From Opisthorchis felineus (taxonomy: Eukaryota > Platyhelminthes > Trematoda > Opisthorchiida > Opisthorchiidae), in contig SJOL01006485.1 of the NCBI GenBank assembly GCA_004794785.1, positions 141,951-205,950 of the forward strand: 64,000 nucleotides of DNA. Reading direction: 5' to 3'. Positions 38,101 through 52,565 of this stretch are shown here, piece by piece. The translations under genes were made by a program, and so were the position numbers. Below the pieces are notes generated by a model, which was not told the origin of the DNA, ran no database searches, and saw only the letters and a program-made list of their open reading frames with translations. The stretch's first letter is position 1. Every line of letters starts with the position of its first letter.

Positions 38101-41100
38101 GAATGGCGCACTCCGCCTCTTAATTATTTCTAATGCCACCATGTAAAGTGACTTATCCATTTACTTTCACTGCGGCTGTCTTCTGCGTAAGAAAACAAAG
38201 CCTTCTTGGGCGGCTCAGAGCCGCACACAAACTGGTTTGGCTCTTTTCCCACACAGACGTTAGGCTTCAAAGAAACTACGGACGATCGTGGCTCATAAAA
38301 AGTATAAAAGGGCGAAACCCATAGTTTTCTTCAGTTCAGTTACTGAAAACACCTGTTCAGAAAAAAGGAAAGACGGCGCCCACGTCCTTGTCGAAGTTAA
38401 AATGAATGATTGGCTCGTTGGACCACCGAACAGATATATTCCTCAGTCTTCCACGCAGTTTGTATCTACCTTACTTCCACTTGACCTGGCTTCCAGTACT
38501 GGTAATTGCATAACATGCAGTTGGGCAGAAGGCGCACAAAGAAGCTTACTGGCTCGTAATACTTTAGAACTACAATAAATTTCCATTAAAAGGCGTCTCA
38601 GCCGGATTGCGCCTAGAAAGAAACACAGGGAAGGATTCTCAGGAGATAAATGAGTATCAGCTGATTGAGAAGTTGGAAGACTACCCTATAAAAATCATCG
38701 GGCTGGACTCTCCAAGGCGAAGGTTGTGATCAAGTATATGACTTTGGTTCTTGATTTCGCCTCTCAACAGTGGATAGCCCAGACAACTTCTAAAGATACC
38801 TAGCGGAGCATGGTAATATGGTTAACTTGGTATTACTCGTATACCGAGGGTGCTGCGGTACTGACCACGTCATACGAACACAAATATGAAGGACGAACAA
38901 GCAGCGATATATAGGAATTCACGTTTCAAGCAGTGTGAATCTTCTGGACACCCAAACTACAACGACTGGGAACCAAAACGAAACATTACAAAGAAGACGA
39001 GTTCTACTGTAGGGAAACTCAAATCTTCACTGAACATCGTTTTACCAGCATTCCATTCTAATATGACCAGAAGGAAGTCGAGGTGGAGATAGTTACAACT
39101 TTATAGTAATATACGGAAACACGCCTGGCTCTAAGGGATCTTAGCGAAGACGTGCGCAACATACATCTTATTGATAGCAGAGAGTAGGTGCGGATTTACG
39201 AAGATTATTTACAGCGGGATGTTAGTTCCTCACTTCCAAAGTAATCAAAACAATAACGGCAATGTTCTCAGTCATGGGGTTACACTGAAACGTCGAAAGA
39301 TTTCAAACGCTAAAGTTATCGTTATCCTGGTGACAACCCTACTACTGGGATCCCCTGTAGTGAATGGACCACGTAGCTTCAATTCAATGTGCAATGCTAT
39401 GAAGTCAGCTCGTGTTCAGATATTTCTCCAATGCTCACCTAGGAAGCAGTGTCTTGCTGGTCATTTTGCTTTCCCGTGGGTTACACCAGAGTCATCTATG
39501 ACCAAAACAATCCAATTGTTAAAAGGCAAACTGAACTACCACTATCTCAAGAGCTACCGCTCTCATCTCATGGTTAGCTTCACTGTTTGTTAGCCACGAT
39601 TTCATCTCCAGTGCATATACTTCAACATGAACTCGTGACTGTGTCTCTTTTGTGTGTCAGTTCTTACCACTGGTTTTTTACGTTTTATATGTGATTCCTT
39701 TGTCTATGGCCTGCCGAAAACCAGCCTGGAGAGAAAAAAAACCTCACGAAGGCTGAATAGCAACGATTAATATACAAAGAAGAATTCAGAATGGAATTGG
39801 CGAATGGCACAGTATGTCTATCGTCGAGGGGACTCTAAAACTGTTCTAACCAACAGGAAGCTATGTACTCTGTGTCAGTGATTGAAAGTCCATTGATTCC
39901 GTCCCTATCCGCAACAGAAATATTTCAACCAGATATAGGTTCTTTCCAGTCAGCCCAGTTTACAAGCACGTGTGCATACCCACACACCCATGGGTGATAA
40001 GATAAGCGAAAAACAGCAGCGCTATCATTTCGTAACGGAAATCCTGGAGCAGTCCAGATGTCGATGGAATAGTGATACCGGCTAAGGAACAAAATACGTA
40101 GCTAGCAATCAGACTATAGAGAATGTTGGAATGATAAATAGCCACAGTAACAAGACATGTTTGAACATTGTCTGAGCAGGAAATTGACGGGACTCAGAAC
40201 AGCTGCGTAGCTGATGTGAAGGCCGGAATTGGGAAATTTGTCTTGCTTTTAATTAGAGCAGTTGATCCTACACAGTGACAGCGGAGTGTACGCAGTTTCA
40301 GTCAGCTGCAAAAAGTTTAGAATTGATTAAGAAGTCATCGTTTCAGGAAGGTTTGATGAGGAATAATGATTGTTTAGCAGGCGTTTCTGAAACGATTGAC
40401 CCTTTCTCACTTAAATTAGAACGCGGACATTTTACTATTTGTCTCCAAGGTCATGATCCAAACATGCACGAGCTGCTTCTTGAAATCCCAATATGTTTTC
40501 ACCCTTCTACAGAAACGTGTAAAAAGTGAGAAAGCGTTTCATAAGGGATATTTTGAAATATTTTGAACGCAAAAGAAAACAAAAAACAAGCTGGTCGATG
40601 GCATTGAGTCACATACCATCTCTTACGCAGTACACTCAATCGCAAGGTGGTTCGGTGGCTTTTCATGAGCAACATCTATTCGTTTGGTATGATCCATATG
40701 AGTTACTTCTCTGAAGATGTTGGTGAGAGAGGCCTGGTCCAGCTTCTTCAAGCTTACTTCAAACACCGAACCCACTTTACAAGCCAGGATTGTTGAACCT
40801 CCATATCACTCAAAACGCATACAGGTGTACTCCAAATGACTGTCTTTCTCAACCCTCAATTTTATTCGATGCAAGTGTGCTGCTGACGCAGCGCATGGCT
40901 TTGACACAAACAAAGATTGCATCTCTACAAACCTCAGAGTGGTCCAAGGCGCGTTCGCTCTCCCAAAGTGTTTGGACGTAGGATTCTTCCTTATTCTTGG
41001 AAGGCTCAGTAACCTCTCGCCCGTTAGGATAGTTTATATTCCGCAGCGAAGTAACTGAAATTAACCACATCGAGTAACCCCAGATCGTCCCTGCTTTAAC

Positions 41101-44100
41101 AAAGTCTAAAGATTGGCACCTTACACCTTCGAACAGCAGATTCTGCAATCATTCCATTCTCTCATTTAGAAATCCGCAAATTCATGCATTCTCCCACACG
41201 AAACATTTAGTCCCTCCGTTATATTGTCTGGAATACCTGGGTAACACTATTGTTTCGTTGTGAGGTCCCCGACGCATGTTCACAGTTACAGTAGGATGTC
41301 AAGGGATGTATCTGTCAACTTTGTGGTTACTAAGCACAATGACGTCCAACACTAAGTCACTTGAAGCTTCTAAACTCGGCCAGCATTCAAAATCATTACG
41401 GCTCGTACTGTGTTCATCAATAACTCCGTCCTCTCCCAAATGGCGGTCTGAGGCCACTGGGTCTAACTGAATAAAATGCATACAACAGTAAATATAAGTT
41501 TGATCCGTCCTCCATCCATGTTGCCATGTACCTTCCTAACTCTGCTGTATTTTCGTACGCTAAAAATTTCGATCTGGGTGTATGAATGTGTTTTTGTCTG
41601 ATTTGGCTTGATAAATTGTCAAATGAGAAAAAACCGTCATAACGGTATGATTTTCTGGCCTGCTACCGTCGTTGCAGGAGAAGAAGAATAGTTTTTATTT
41701 CTGAACTGCAGTCGCTGAGAAAACAGATTCTAGGCCACTTCACAACTTACTACGCACTTTTCCGTCTAAATAAAAAATTAACCCTTAGAGAGCTTGTCCC
41801 GTCAAATGGTCAGGGCGCGCGAATTCAGAGAGTTGTTTCGGGTGTATCGCATTAGGGGTAGACAAAAAACTAAGAGACCTATGGACAACAATTGGTATTT
41901 CAATAAACTCAGACCAGACCTAGTTAAGGTGAATTTATGTGGTTTTGAAGCATATGACAATTCGACGCCACTGTCCAGTCCATAAGCTATGCTTAACATT
42001 TTATTAAATAACCGTCCAGTTGTATTTGATGATTAAACAATTTCAGACTTCAGTCACTAGCCCATTAGGGACTAGATTTTTCCAGTTCCGTTCAATGCAT
42101 GTTGCATGGTTCAGCGGTATGTGATATGGCCAAACGACTTCAGGGTTTCTTCAAATTCAGAGTGGTCAGTCGTCAGGTGGTGGTGCAATACAGCTCCGCA
42201 TGTCTCCTCCTAGTGCTAACAAGCACATGTCAGTACCAAGACCAACAACCAGAAACAGGTTTTGAAGCAACTTTGGAGACGAATTTTAGCACAGGTACAC
42301 CGGCCGAATGGATCAGCCGACTCACTGGGGCTGCACAGTCGTCTCCTAACGTCCTTCCTGCCGATAGTCGTACAACCCATACAACAGTGATTGTCGCGTA
42401 AACGAGGATGATGGTTTGCTTCTCGACAAGCCTGTGCGATTTAAAGGGCTGTAAGTTAAGCGTCCCAAGGGAGAGGAAAATGTTCACCACGCAAATGTAT
42501 TACGCACAAATACGTTTACACTCACGTGGTGTCAGTTGCTTTAATTTTCGAGGTGACAGGTTCAATAAATTTCGAGTATGAGGCCTACGAATTCGTGCAC
42601 GTGGAATCATAGCAGTCAAATTTTGCTCGCACAACCCACCCGTAACTGTAACTTGAAATATAAAGCCGAATCTTTTCCAATAATCAAGAACCCAATCGCG
42701 TTGTGACGCTGTGTTTGGTCAGCCTCACCACAGTTACCATGACAAGTGTGCTCTAACTAGGGTGGGTTTGTTGCCTAAAGATGTGTAGCGTTTAAAAAGT
42801 TTGTAAACTTATTTCCGCATTTGCTTTTCACAGTTCACACAAGGTATTTACAAGCACGAATGCACATCTGGTTCAAGGATTCGATGACTTTTCAGGTCAA
42901 ATTGGGAAGGAGTATGTGCCCGAACAACCACCTCCCTTGACATGGCCTCAGTTCTTAGGACAAAGAGCGGTAGAATATTCACCTGACCATGCTTATTTTG
43001 GCGGACGTTACCACATGTTGATCAGAAAGTCATGTTAACAGTTGTCACGTGAGTGGGATGCACTTTGTAATTATGAAGATTTCTTGGTCAGTGGCCGAAA
43101 TCCACACACATCCTCATAAACCACTGGAATGAGGAAACCAAGAAACGTTGTGTGGAGAAAACAAATGAAGAAAACATAAAAAGGGAACTCGGAACTAGAA
43201 TTTGTACCTATAAATAGGAGCTATTTTGTTCTCTAACTCTTACACAAGGCGTACATTGTTATCGCCTTCATAAAAATTGATGACATCTGTAAGAAATAAC
43301 CAGTACTGGCTGTTAAAGTCTTCAGAAGCGGTTTACAAATTGGGTGTAGGATTCAACGGGTCAATGTCGCTTTGTGTTACCATTGTAATGAATTCTGCTG
43401 CGATCCAGTTACAGGTCTGCTAGATGTTCCTTCATTTGGGCACCATTTCCAAATGCTACCGAGCCTAGTTACACTGCTTTTCGTAAGCAGAGGGAGTACA
43501 ACTAATTAGGCACATGAATTACTTGGCAGTTACCTATTCCATTTTCAGTTTAAAGTAATACAACCGACGTTAATGGATACTCGCCATTTTAAGCATACCT
43601 TATATTCACATATTAAGTAATTTATATTAACATGTATATGTTTGCCCATTTATTTTATACCGTATATCTGATGAGACGGCAGAAAAGTGTAGAGCGCTAA
43701 CAAGTCGAACAGACCAAATAAGTTCGTGCCACTTAAGTTTGGAAACAGACCTAAATCAGAGGGAAGCTGTTACTGAAAAGTAACATTCCAAAAGTACTGA
43801 GGTAAAACTCCCAGTTTGCGATCTCTCGTGACTATGTATCCCGTGCGCGCGCTATTCAAAGGGACTTAACCACGCAGGTTAACTAGTTCGGTTCCCATTA
43901 GCGCGTTCGATGATGAAACTCAAGCTAGCAAAACTGTTGCCAGATTGATGTCTTTACGCCACCTTGGCGTACGCTTCAAAGATCGTCTGCAATTTATTTT
44001 AACGCAGAGATTAGACCCTTCCCTAGGCAAGTGGCTAAGTGCCAAATCAAAAGCTGTTCGTACAGACGCTGTTCAACCAAAAAGCAACTTGTCGTTTGCT

Positions 44101-44168
44101 GACAAGCGAGTCCAGCTAACCTCCAGGCCAGTGGCCTTCTCAAAAAGAACGAACATGAGTGAGCTTAC
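35162..44168 (-). other. Intron 2 of the Syk-like gene
   Basis: 9.0 kb. Exon-like patches near 41.3-41.5 kb and 42.3-42.5 kb were considered, but exons 2 and 3 join directly in phase 0. A tRNA-like A-box patch (gtggctcagtggttcg, about 35859) on the plus strand may be a SINE remnant. Nothing else recognised. Confidence 0.7.
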
Positions 44169-44353
44169 TTTTAGTCCCATTTCGATGGCCTTCAACCGTA
44201 ATTTCTGTTCGAATTCATCAAGATGCAAACCTTGTAGGAGCAAAGGACTCATTCCTTCCGGTCGGTTGAGTGGCAGTCGAGCCAAGGTGAGAAAGCCATC
44301 CAGATGCATGGAATGGTGTTGAACCAGCTCGACCGGGCCGAGAAACCGATGAC
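44169..44353 (-). CDS. SYK-like: Syk-like kinase exon 2: end of N-SH2 and start of linker A
   Basis: Residues 110-171. The exon begins after acceptor caatttcag and completes the glycine codon split from exon 1. It supplies the last helix of the N-SH2 (FLGPVELVQHHS, residues 114-124) and the closing strand LDGFLTLARLPLNRPEG (127-143), which matches the Syk family pattern of an Asp-Gly turn, a hydrophobic strand and an Asn-Arg-Pro end. The remainder (FEQKLRLKAIEMGLK, 157-171) is helical and charged, as expected for the first helix of linker A between the two SH2 domains. The donor is gtaagc in phase 0. The flanking introns are 11.8 kb and 9.0 kb. Confidence 0.93.
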
Positions 44354-47300
44354 CTGAAATTGAACCAGATCAGTTACACAGACAAGGCTTCTGCACCTAT
44401 GTGTTTTAAATCCCATATCAGCCTGAGAACAGTCGTTAAAAGTATTGAGTGTATCTTAATAGCACGAATGCAGTCCTAATCAGTATGACCAACAAAACAT
44501 TTAAGTTAGATATTCAGTTCAACCAACTAAAGCCTCAAGTTCAGTTGAACAGTTAAAAGAGGTTGGGGTGAGTGGAACTGTTGGGCAACAATCGCCACAA
44601 AACAAAGTTACAAATCACGCCCACCACGCCAGGCAAGCTATCTAGAGATTTTTGATGCACTCTGCAGACCCATCGTTTTTAGTGTGGATAGGCCGGCGTT
44701 ATTGCAGGTTGCCATGACTAAACAGTGTGGATCAACGAACAATAAAACACAGCAGGGGCTTATTTGTGTGCTGTGACACCAGCCTTAAGGTGATCACATT
44801 TTGGTTCCTATCACAATCCAATTACGGGTCCACGGGATATATAAGTATGCTGTATATAGGGGTTAAGATATCTTTGGCCCGATGAGAAATAAATGTTGTT
44901 GGTCAAGATCGTATACAGCTGATTAATTAACGTGTACAAAGGCGTCGCACATATGTTTATGAGCGAGACACTCGGGGTGCATAGTTCTAACATGTCTGGG
45001 CCAAACGGTGGTATGAAACAGCCCTAGCTTTTCGTCACCTCTCCTACTTGTAGGTCATTTCCATAAAGCAATATTCCGTCAAATTCTGAATTGCCTAACT
45101 GATACAAAATTTGTCCATTTCACGGACTATCAGCCGAAATGTTGTAAGGGATGCATGTATAGTTCCATGAAACAGTGTTAGTACAGCGTTTTATGTGTAA
45201 TTGGACCTGCATCATATAGCTATCAGTTTTACCAACGACTTGTGCTGCATTGAGGTGAACTTTCAACAACGAACTAGCAGACATATTTTCCGCTTACTCA
45301 CTAACTAAACGTACGCTGTCCAGAAGCGATGCCTGTGGACGAAATAAAAACAGCGCAATTATTGAAAACAACGGCCCAAAAGGTGTTTTCTAGCACATGG
45401 TCCTAGGCAGGATTTGGTGGTTATTTATTCAGAACGGGTAAAATTGTCTGATGACTCATCTGAATCATCTGGCGCCACAGAATGCAGCCACCAAATCATT
45501 TGTGTATTCACAGGCAAGCCTTTTTTTTAGAAACACCGACAAGCTTTGTTTTTGACAGGAAACATTGCCATATTTGGCTTAATCTACTTAGACCAATGAC
45601 GACACTGCACATTCTATCTTGAAGTGTTTTCAGAACAAGAATATTGGCTGGATTGACTTTTTCGAGTTAGAAAGCGTTTAATATAACCCTAAGGAAACAA
45701 TTGAAACAAGCTTTACTGTTGGTTGTAGATGGTTGCGAGATTTGTAGAATCCACATTCAAACCACTTTCATATGGACGTTTCTCCTCCTATTATGATGCA
45801 ATCATTCTGGTGATTCCCGGTTTAGTGTGGACTCACCTGAATAATTGCATCAGGACAACAAGAGGCCTGTTCAGAAGACACTGATGTGAACGGAAGATTT
45901 TTTCATACTGCTTTGAAAAAACTTCCGATTCACGTTACTATCGATCTATGCTGTGTATACAAATTCCGTTTCCTCAAGGCGGACTCATTTAGCTGACCAT
46001 CCGTTCAGTTGTGAAAAAAAATTTCTAAAGCATCAAATTCTCTTCCTGATAGAGGGACTCTTGTTGTCCACGAAACCAAAATTTCGCGGACTGTTGAGGA
46101 ATATGAACCTCGTGGAGCAAACCACGAATCATTGATTAATCGGAGGCGGTTGCTGAGACTTTCACATACGACTATGAAGCTGTGAATGTTGACGTAGGAT
46201 TTAGGTTGCTTACTCCACCAAAATGTAGCCGGCTCAAGAACAACCGAATTCACTTGTTCTTTTTTAGTATGAAAGGGCGAAAACAGGTGATCTTCACTAG
46301 CAATTATTTTGAGAATGAGCAAAAGGTGTGAAAAGATTAGAAGCGTCATATGCCTATTTAATAAATCAGGGCATTCAGGCTGAAGGTACTAAGCGCGAAA
46401 AGCGGAAATTCGAAAACGTTAGCACAGAGAACAGAAAATTTCGGCGCTATAAAACACAGGCCCCTGTTTGTTTCTATCATATTATGTAGAACAAAGCATC
46501 TATGGGCTCCACCTGGAGAAGGACCAATGTTCCAGTCTAGCAGGGTGTCTTCATTGGTCACCACCAGGTAGGTGACCGCCTGATTTGGAAATATCTACTC
46601 ATAAGAAGCTAATAAAACCTTTCCCTCTTGTACCCAGAAAGAAGGCCGCCTGTGAATGGCTTAAGGAGGTTTCAAACCTGAATGCCTTCAGAATCAAGCA
46701 GTGGTCGACAATATGCACATCAGTGATGTCATATCGCAATAAAAACAACTTGCTTGTGCAGCAAAAGTCGTCCTTAATTGTGTGTAATCCAAGATGTGAG
46801 GACAAAATAACACGGTGTGGGAAGGCAAGTGCTCCCCAGGAATCAGACGAGAAAATGAGACAGTTAGAATTTCGGAACAAACATTAGGTGAAAGAAAACT
46901 GACCCAGTATCCCTGAAGAAACAAAATGACAAACACCAACTTAGTATCACAACCACAGATCCTTCTTCGGCCTCTCGAAAAACAAGAAAACAAGAAATGT
47001 CATGGTTTAGCATGGTTGTATCACTGTAGTGAAAATAACTAAAACGATAAACCGAATGTAGCATATTGCAAGTGACCTGAAGAACGAGGAACGACATACT
47101 TTTGCTAATTTCTTTTAAGCTGAAACCCCACCGTAAGTAGTCAAAAGACTAACCAACAATACATACTTTTGAAATACTGAATCGAGGGAACAATTTTATC
47201 ATTCAGTAATATCTGTCATAGGAATTAGATGCCACCAGACTACTTCATTTAACCAGTGACCGAAAGAGTGCACACAATAAAACGCCTCCAAACCCTTCTG

Positions 47301-48426
47301 TTTTGTTGTAATGACTATCAATTTTAGGGAGAATCATCCAGTAACTGGCCTGTCCATTATGTTTTTCGCATAGAGATTGAGAAAAGGCCACAATAACATG
47401 AACTGATGGAGCCAGTCTTAGGGTGACGCCTTACCACAAGTCTGCTCATATGTCCATCCGTCTTGTTACCAAGACAATAGTATGGATATTGTTGTGTACA
47501 AAGCAGGAAATAAACAATTCACGTTGGCAACCGGATAGTATTCGTGTTGCCGTAACATTTTCTGGCAAAAATAGTAGTGGAGATGACGGGGTATTGTGGT
47601 TTGGATCAGAACTACGTTTGTTTGTGGTAGACATCGAATAAGTACCTGTAAAGAGTATTTTATAGGTCACTGTTAGCTCTTTTGATACAATATGGTATAC
47701 TTCCACTCCGTTACGAGTTCAAAAAGCAGACAGATCGTCACTTACTTGAGAAGTTATTTTATTTCGGAGAAGCGAACAGAAGGTCTGTCACGATTAACGT
47801 GCACAGTCATATGACTGTAATAAAGAGTTAGTTGTTACATGAGGTGTTACTAAGTAGAATGGAACTCATTTTACGTTTGTGGGCATCAGTAATATCGACA
47901 GAACACACAAGTACTAAATACCGACACTTAACTGCAAAGTATTATTTAGAACATGACTCCTTGGTTTGAAAAGAGAAAAAAAGATGAAGCACGGGGTCTT
48001 ACTCTTTGGGGAAAAAGCTGTCCACAACTTTGTACGGTTATGAACAAAGTATATCTGAGTAACATTTTAGAGTTAAATTGTACTAGCGAATTTGAGTGCG
48101 AATACTATGCAAGCCTTATTCAACACGCAAACTTTGGTTACGTGCTGGCATGTGGAGACTTTGAAGTTTTAATCGATATTTCATCGTGCAAGTGGTCGAA
48201 TGATATGGTTTTCAATCGCTAACCGAGAGGTTGCGGGCTGATAATTTCCCTGAGGGATTGGTGAGATGAGCTCTGCTGACGATTTCCAACCAGACCAGAA
48301 CCACTGTACGGTGCTTCTCGATTTTTCAGTATATAGCGGCTGAACTTGCAGGATGAAATCTCAGTTAAAATTTCAGTTATTCAGTTTGTCCACAAAATGG
48401 CAGCATGCTCACCACTGGGATAGATA

Positions 48427-48665
48427 ACGTGCCATGTCCTGTCGAGTTTCTGACTATGTGCAAGGAGGATCAATTGGACTCCAATCAGGCGGACTCTAAG
48501 ACCCCAAAATATTCTTTCACTTATCGTTGCCATGTCACGGCTTGACCCTGTGGTCTACTCACCAAAAAGGGTTTAGAAAAGGAAAAATTGTTTCTTTGGT
48601 AGGCGGTGGTTTGGCATGGGTAGTACATACCTCAAAACCGCCTTGGTCTGATAAGCCTTTTCTGG
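48427..48665 (+). repeat. Interspersed repeat, copy 1 (pairs with 59885-60125)
   Basis: A block beginning acgtgccatgtcc, with a middle aagacccc segment and an end tttggcatgggtagtacat, is recognisably similar and in the same order to 59885-60125. Roughly 60% identity by eye. Family unknown. Confidence 0.45.
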
Positions 48666-51600
48666 TGATCTAGTGACTCCTATTCACCATCAAACACTCG
48701 CACACAAACACACACACCTCTGCGTTGGCAGCACAGGAGGAGAACTGTTTGGAAGCGAATTATGTGGATATTTGGAAATCTTAGTAGGATTGTAAACTGA
48801 AGAAGAACCTGCATGTGCTGCCACTAAACCAATCGGCTAGTTCTCTACACTCGCAGTATAGGTCCGCTTGAACAACTGAGTTAAGAAACCGAGACATGAC
48901 CCTTCAGCCTTGCATCTAAGGCACTCTAGCAAGTAGTGCACTTGAGAATGAGGACAGTTTATCTGTCTGGTTGTAAAAAAACGATAAGTAGACACTTGGA
49001 CGAAAGCATAATGGTCAATCTGGTAAACTAATTCCTCGCTAAATTCAGTTTCCCTTACCACAAAATGATTTCCCCTGTTACGTCTGTCTAACTGTTTGGA
49101 AACAACAAACATAACCAGTTAATTCGACTGAAATAGGTAAACCTATCTACTTCCGTCCACAAAAGGAGCCATGAATAAACGTTTTAGATCCATGTGGATA
49201 TATCTTGGTAAGGCAGATAGCCACATGTCAGGTCACATAAGTACGTCTACGAACAGCTGATATTCACAATGGAATTTGCTTTGTACAAGCTAACGAACGA
49301 TGGGTGTGATAACAGGAGAAAAATCCCAGAATTCAAACAGAACACTAAGAGAAAATTTACCGTAATATTCCTATTAAGAGGTTTCTTGACTCATGGGACA
49401 AACTAGGTGGATTGCGAAAGGGGAGCAAAAAAATTAGAAAGGATTTTTTCATTCTCTGAGACTTATTGAAACTTATTAAAAATAACGAAAGTGTGGAACC
49501 ATAGAGCTTCTCTTGACATGCACTAGAAATGAAACTTTGCTGAATTAAAGTTAAATAAAAGAGAAACCACAGACCGGTGGAACGATTTGATATTTAATTT
49601 TGTTTCTCACCCGCATCCACGTTACAACAAAAATAGAATAGTTCAGAGCAAACCCTCCAGTTTCACCTCTCAAAACAGTAGGAGGGAGTGTGCGCGAAAG
49701 TCCTTCCACCTCAACCAACTTCCTGAAAACGGTAGTCGAAAAATGTTGGTGTACTAGGAAAAGCGCAACTTTTCATAAAAGCAACTTTATGCAATAGTCT
49801 TGTTTCATATCACTCAGAGAACATTCCGGTGGGGAAAGCCAAGCCAAAATGGAACGTTTAACAATGCAGTAAATCCGGACTAAAATCCAGGTATTTAATA
49901 AGTACTGAACTGATGGTATGCGAAATCAAAACCGAGCAGAGGTGGTACCAAAATTTGTGGAGATCTCAAAACCACAAACAAGAGGTAGGAGATGCCAAGT
50001 TTTGACCACAAATCGTAGTTTTCAAATATGTAGGCAGTCTGATTCTGGTATATCTGCGAACAATGCCTGAAACATCCACGAAACGTTTGTGTTCGTAGGT
50101 GAAGAGTAGTTTAGCTGTCAGCTGGGTAGGTGTCCAAATTTTTGAATGCTGATAAGACGCTGTCGAGCGAACACTTACCATCTGCTTACGGAGCGTTTTA
50201 AGTGAGACTTTGCCAACTTGATAATCCTAGTTGATGAATCAAGGTCACACCATCATGAGCCTGATATAAAACTACAATCCATATGAACACCGTGTGGTAA
50301 CCGGGACTTGGTTTCTGTGTCTGATAATCGGGGTATTACAGTACAATAAATGTTATGTTGAAATTTTGTCCTGTAAGTAAAATCAATCCATGTCGACAAG
50401 CCGAGAGTCACTGTGGTCACCGGGTCACTATAGTGATCCCAGAAATTGATCTAGAAAAAACTGTTTTTCGTTCATAGAGACTCTCATTTTATTAAACAAA
50501 ACCACTTGTTTTCATTAGTGTACAAACATTCTTCCTCGAAGCTGGTCCGAATCCAGAATTGGATCCTCGACTTCGCCTGAGTGTGGATGGTTTGGCCCCT
50601 GATTGGTTCGTTGGGTGGCCGCTGTTGGTTTATAGTGTCCAGATTATTTATCTGCATTGCTGACTAAAACAAATGAAGCTTACTGACTGAATGACCTCGG
50701 TTAAAGTTGACATTTAATTGCACCGTGTAAACTACTGAGAGGATTATCGAAAGGCTTTTGACCGGATTCGGACACTTATTGGCTAAACACGGTACCTTGT
50801 AACTTGTTGCAGGTTCTGTGTCTCCTACTTCTAAACACTGTACAGCTGTTTCATTTTATTGAAAATCATCAGGTGTGAGCACCTTGGAGGATCCGAACCC
50901 CGAAAACTCCAGGCTATTAGCTGAAGACTAGGTCGTTCTGCCATAAGTGGCAGATCAGCAGTTTGAGTAAACTACACTTAGACGGGATATGGCGCCGCTC
51001 ATTCTTGAATCACGGAATTCACATCGCGTAGTCGCATGTTGACTGCTTCCTCGAATGGCGAATTTCCAGTTGGAAGGTTCACGTGGCTTATTATTTGTTC
51101 TCTCTGTGTTCTCTCGGCTTTTCGGCATAAACTAACTTCACACAGCACAACTCTCGATGAAAATTCCGGAATCTAATCATACTGTCAACAAAAACGAAAG
51201 CTCAAGCTGATGAAACGCCTAAACTTCTCACCAATGACTGCGATGGACACGAGCTGACGGTTGAAAGTAAGTGGGTGGGAAAAATCGGTCGAATATACTG
51301 ACAGAAAATGGTGTCCTAACGCACTCCCTATTCGGCCACATCAGTTAACTTGTTTATGGGTGTTGTGGAGTAACTGCTTAAGTACCTCTATATCAAAACT
51401 GTATGTCGCTCACCAGATATGAAAACGGCATTGAAATTTGCCGGTACTGTGTCAGCCACATCTCACTACCATTCATTCCTCTCTGCACACGCGCCACGTT
51501 TACTCCTCAGTCAGATAGTGAAGAAAGATAAATTTTTTGAACATGCAACTCAGAAAAGTAGGGACAGTCCAGAGGAAGCAGATATGGAAAGACCAGTGCA

Positions 51601-52474
51601 GTCATTTGGAGGGCTGTGAAACTGCAAATGAAATAAGGAACTTGTTTCGATGTCTGACCCAGAGGGCGAAGTTACTTTTGTGCTAGACATGTGACCACCT
51701 GGATAAAAACGTTGAGAGGTTTTTATGTTTCGTAGAGAGAACAACAGGTATGGTAGGATAGGAATCGATAAAGAGGAAGTCGATGTACTTAAGCTTGCCG
51801 TCTTAAAGTGACACAATCACGGAGCCAATGGCGCGGTGGTTGGGGAAGATTGCCGAAATAACATATATGCTACTGAGCTGAGCTTCAGCTTCCGTTCAAG
51901 CCCTGTGATTCTAGCCTGCCTAGCTTTACTTCCAGTTTTTGGGTACATTCATTTGAGAGCTAATAATGAGTGTCATAATTTGGTCGTACTGCGAGGTGCC
52001 TGTCAGACAGGATTCACGAACAAGTAAACCATATAGTTACTGGAACAGACCAACTCAGCTGGTGCAGACACCGTGCATTTACTTGATTACAAAAACAAAA
52101 CACGAAGTGCATTTCAAATCGCCTACAGTGTTCCTTATAGCCCGTCTAGAGTGATCATAGCCCTATTAATACCGGTTGTCGAAGTGATTAGCATTGGTTG
52201 CATAACCCTGACCTGTGCGTGTAGGAACGGTTTTGAGGGAAGGGGAATCATCCCCATGCCGTCGACAAATCGACTGAATCACATGAGAACTATTTCTGAC
52301 TGACCCCTATCCGTAAATGCTTGTCTTGAAACGCCAGCTTGTGGCTGGCACAGTCATTGGTGGGAATTTGGAACTTTACAGCTCCTGGGCGTTTCGTTTA
52401 GCTTATTAACTAAATTGATTTCGTGTTTTGACAATTTGATGATCAAATGCAGAAACCCACACGACAGCAAACTG

Positions 52475-52565
52475 ACGATGTCTCCTCGAATGGTGACGAA
52501 ACGCCTGAAAGCCAACTGCCAAGCACGGCGAACAGATCAACAGCCACCTGATGAACAACCAAAGA
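52475..52565 (+). repeat. Single-arm copy of the 21.8 kb hairpin repeat
   Basis: gatgtctcctcgaatggtga, gacgaaacgcctgaaagcc and acagatcaacagccacctga match, in reverse complement, the spacer and left arm of the inverted repeat at 21795-21957 with a few substitutions. It lies in intron 1. This shows the sequence is an interspersed family. Confidence 0.85.

Noticed and set aside
39171..39593. Plus-strand 140-codon open frame with a hydrophobic stretch.
   Set aside because: Starts with TTG, no family similarity, inside intron 2 of the opposite-strand gene; length expected by chance.
41299..41481. Minus-strand exon-like patch after a good acceptor (cattttattcag), acidic peptide.
   Set aside because: Exons 2 and 3 join in phase 0 and give continuous linker A; inserting this patch would break the frame.
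42230..42490. Minus-strand open frame with strong donor gtgagt.
   Set aside because: No resemblance to linker A or SH2, and the direct joint of exons 2 and 3 makes it unnecessary.
51550..51816. Ser/Thr-rich minus-strand open frame after acceptor tttttatccag.
   Set aside because: Exons 1 and 2 share a split glycine within the N-SH2, so no exon is possible between them in the kinase transcript.
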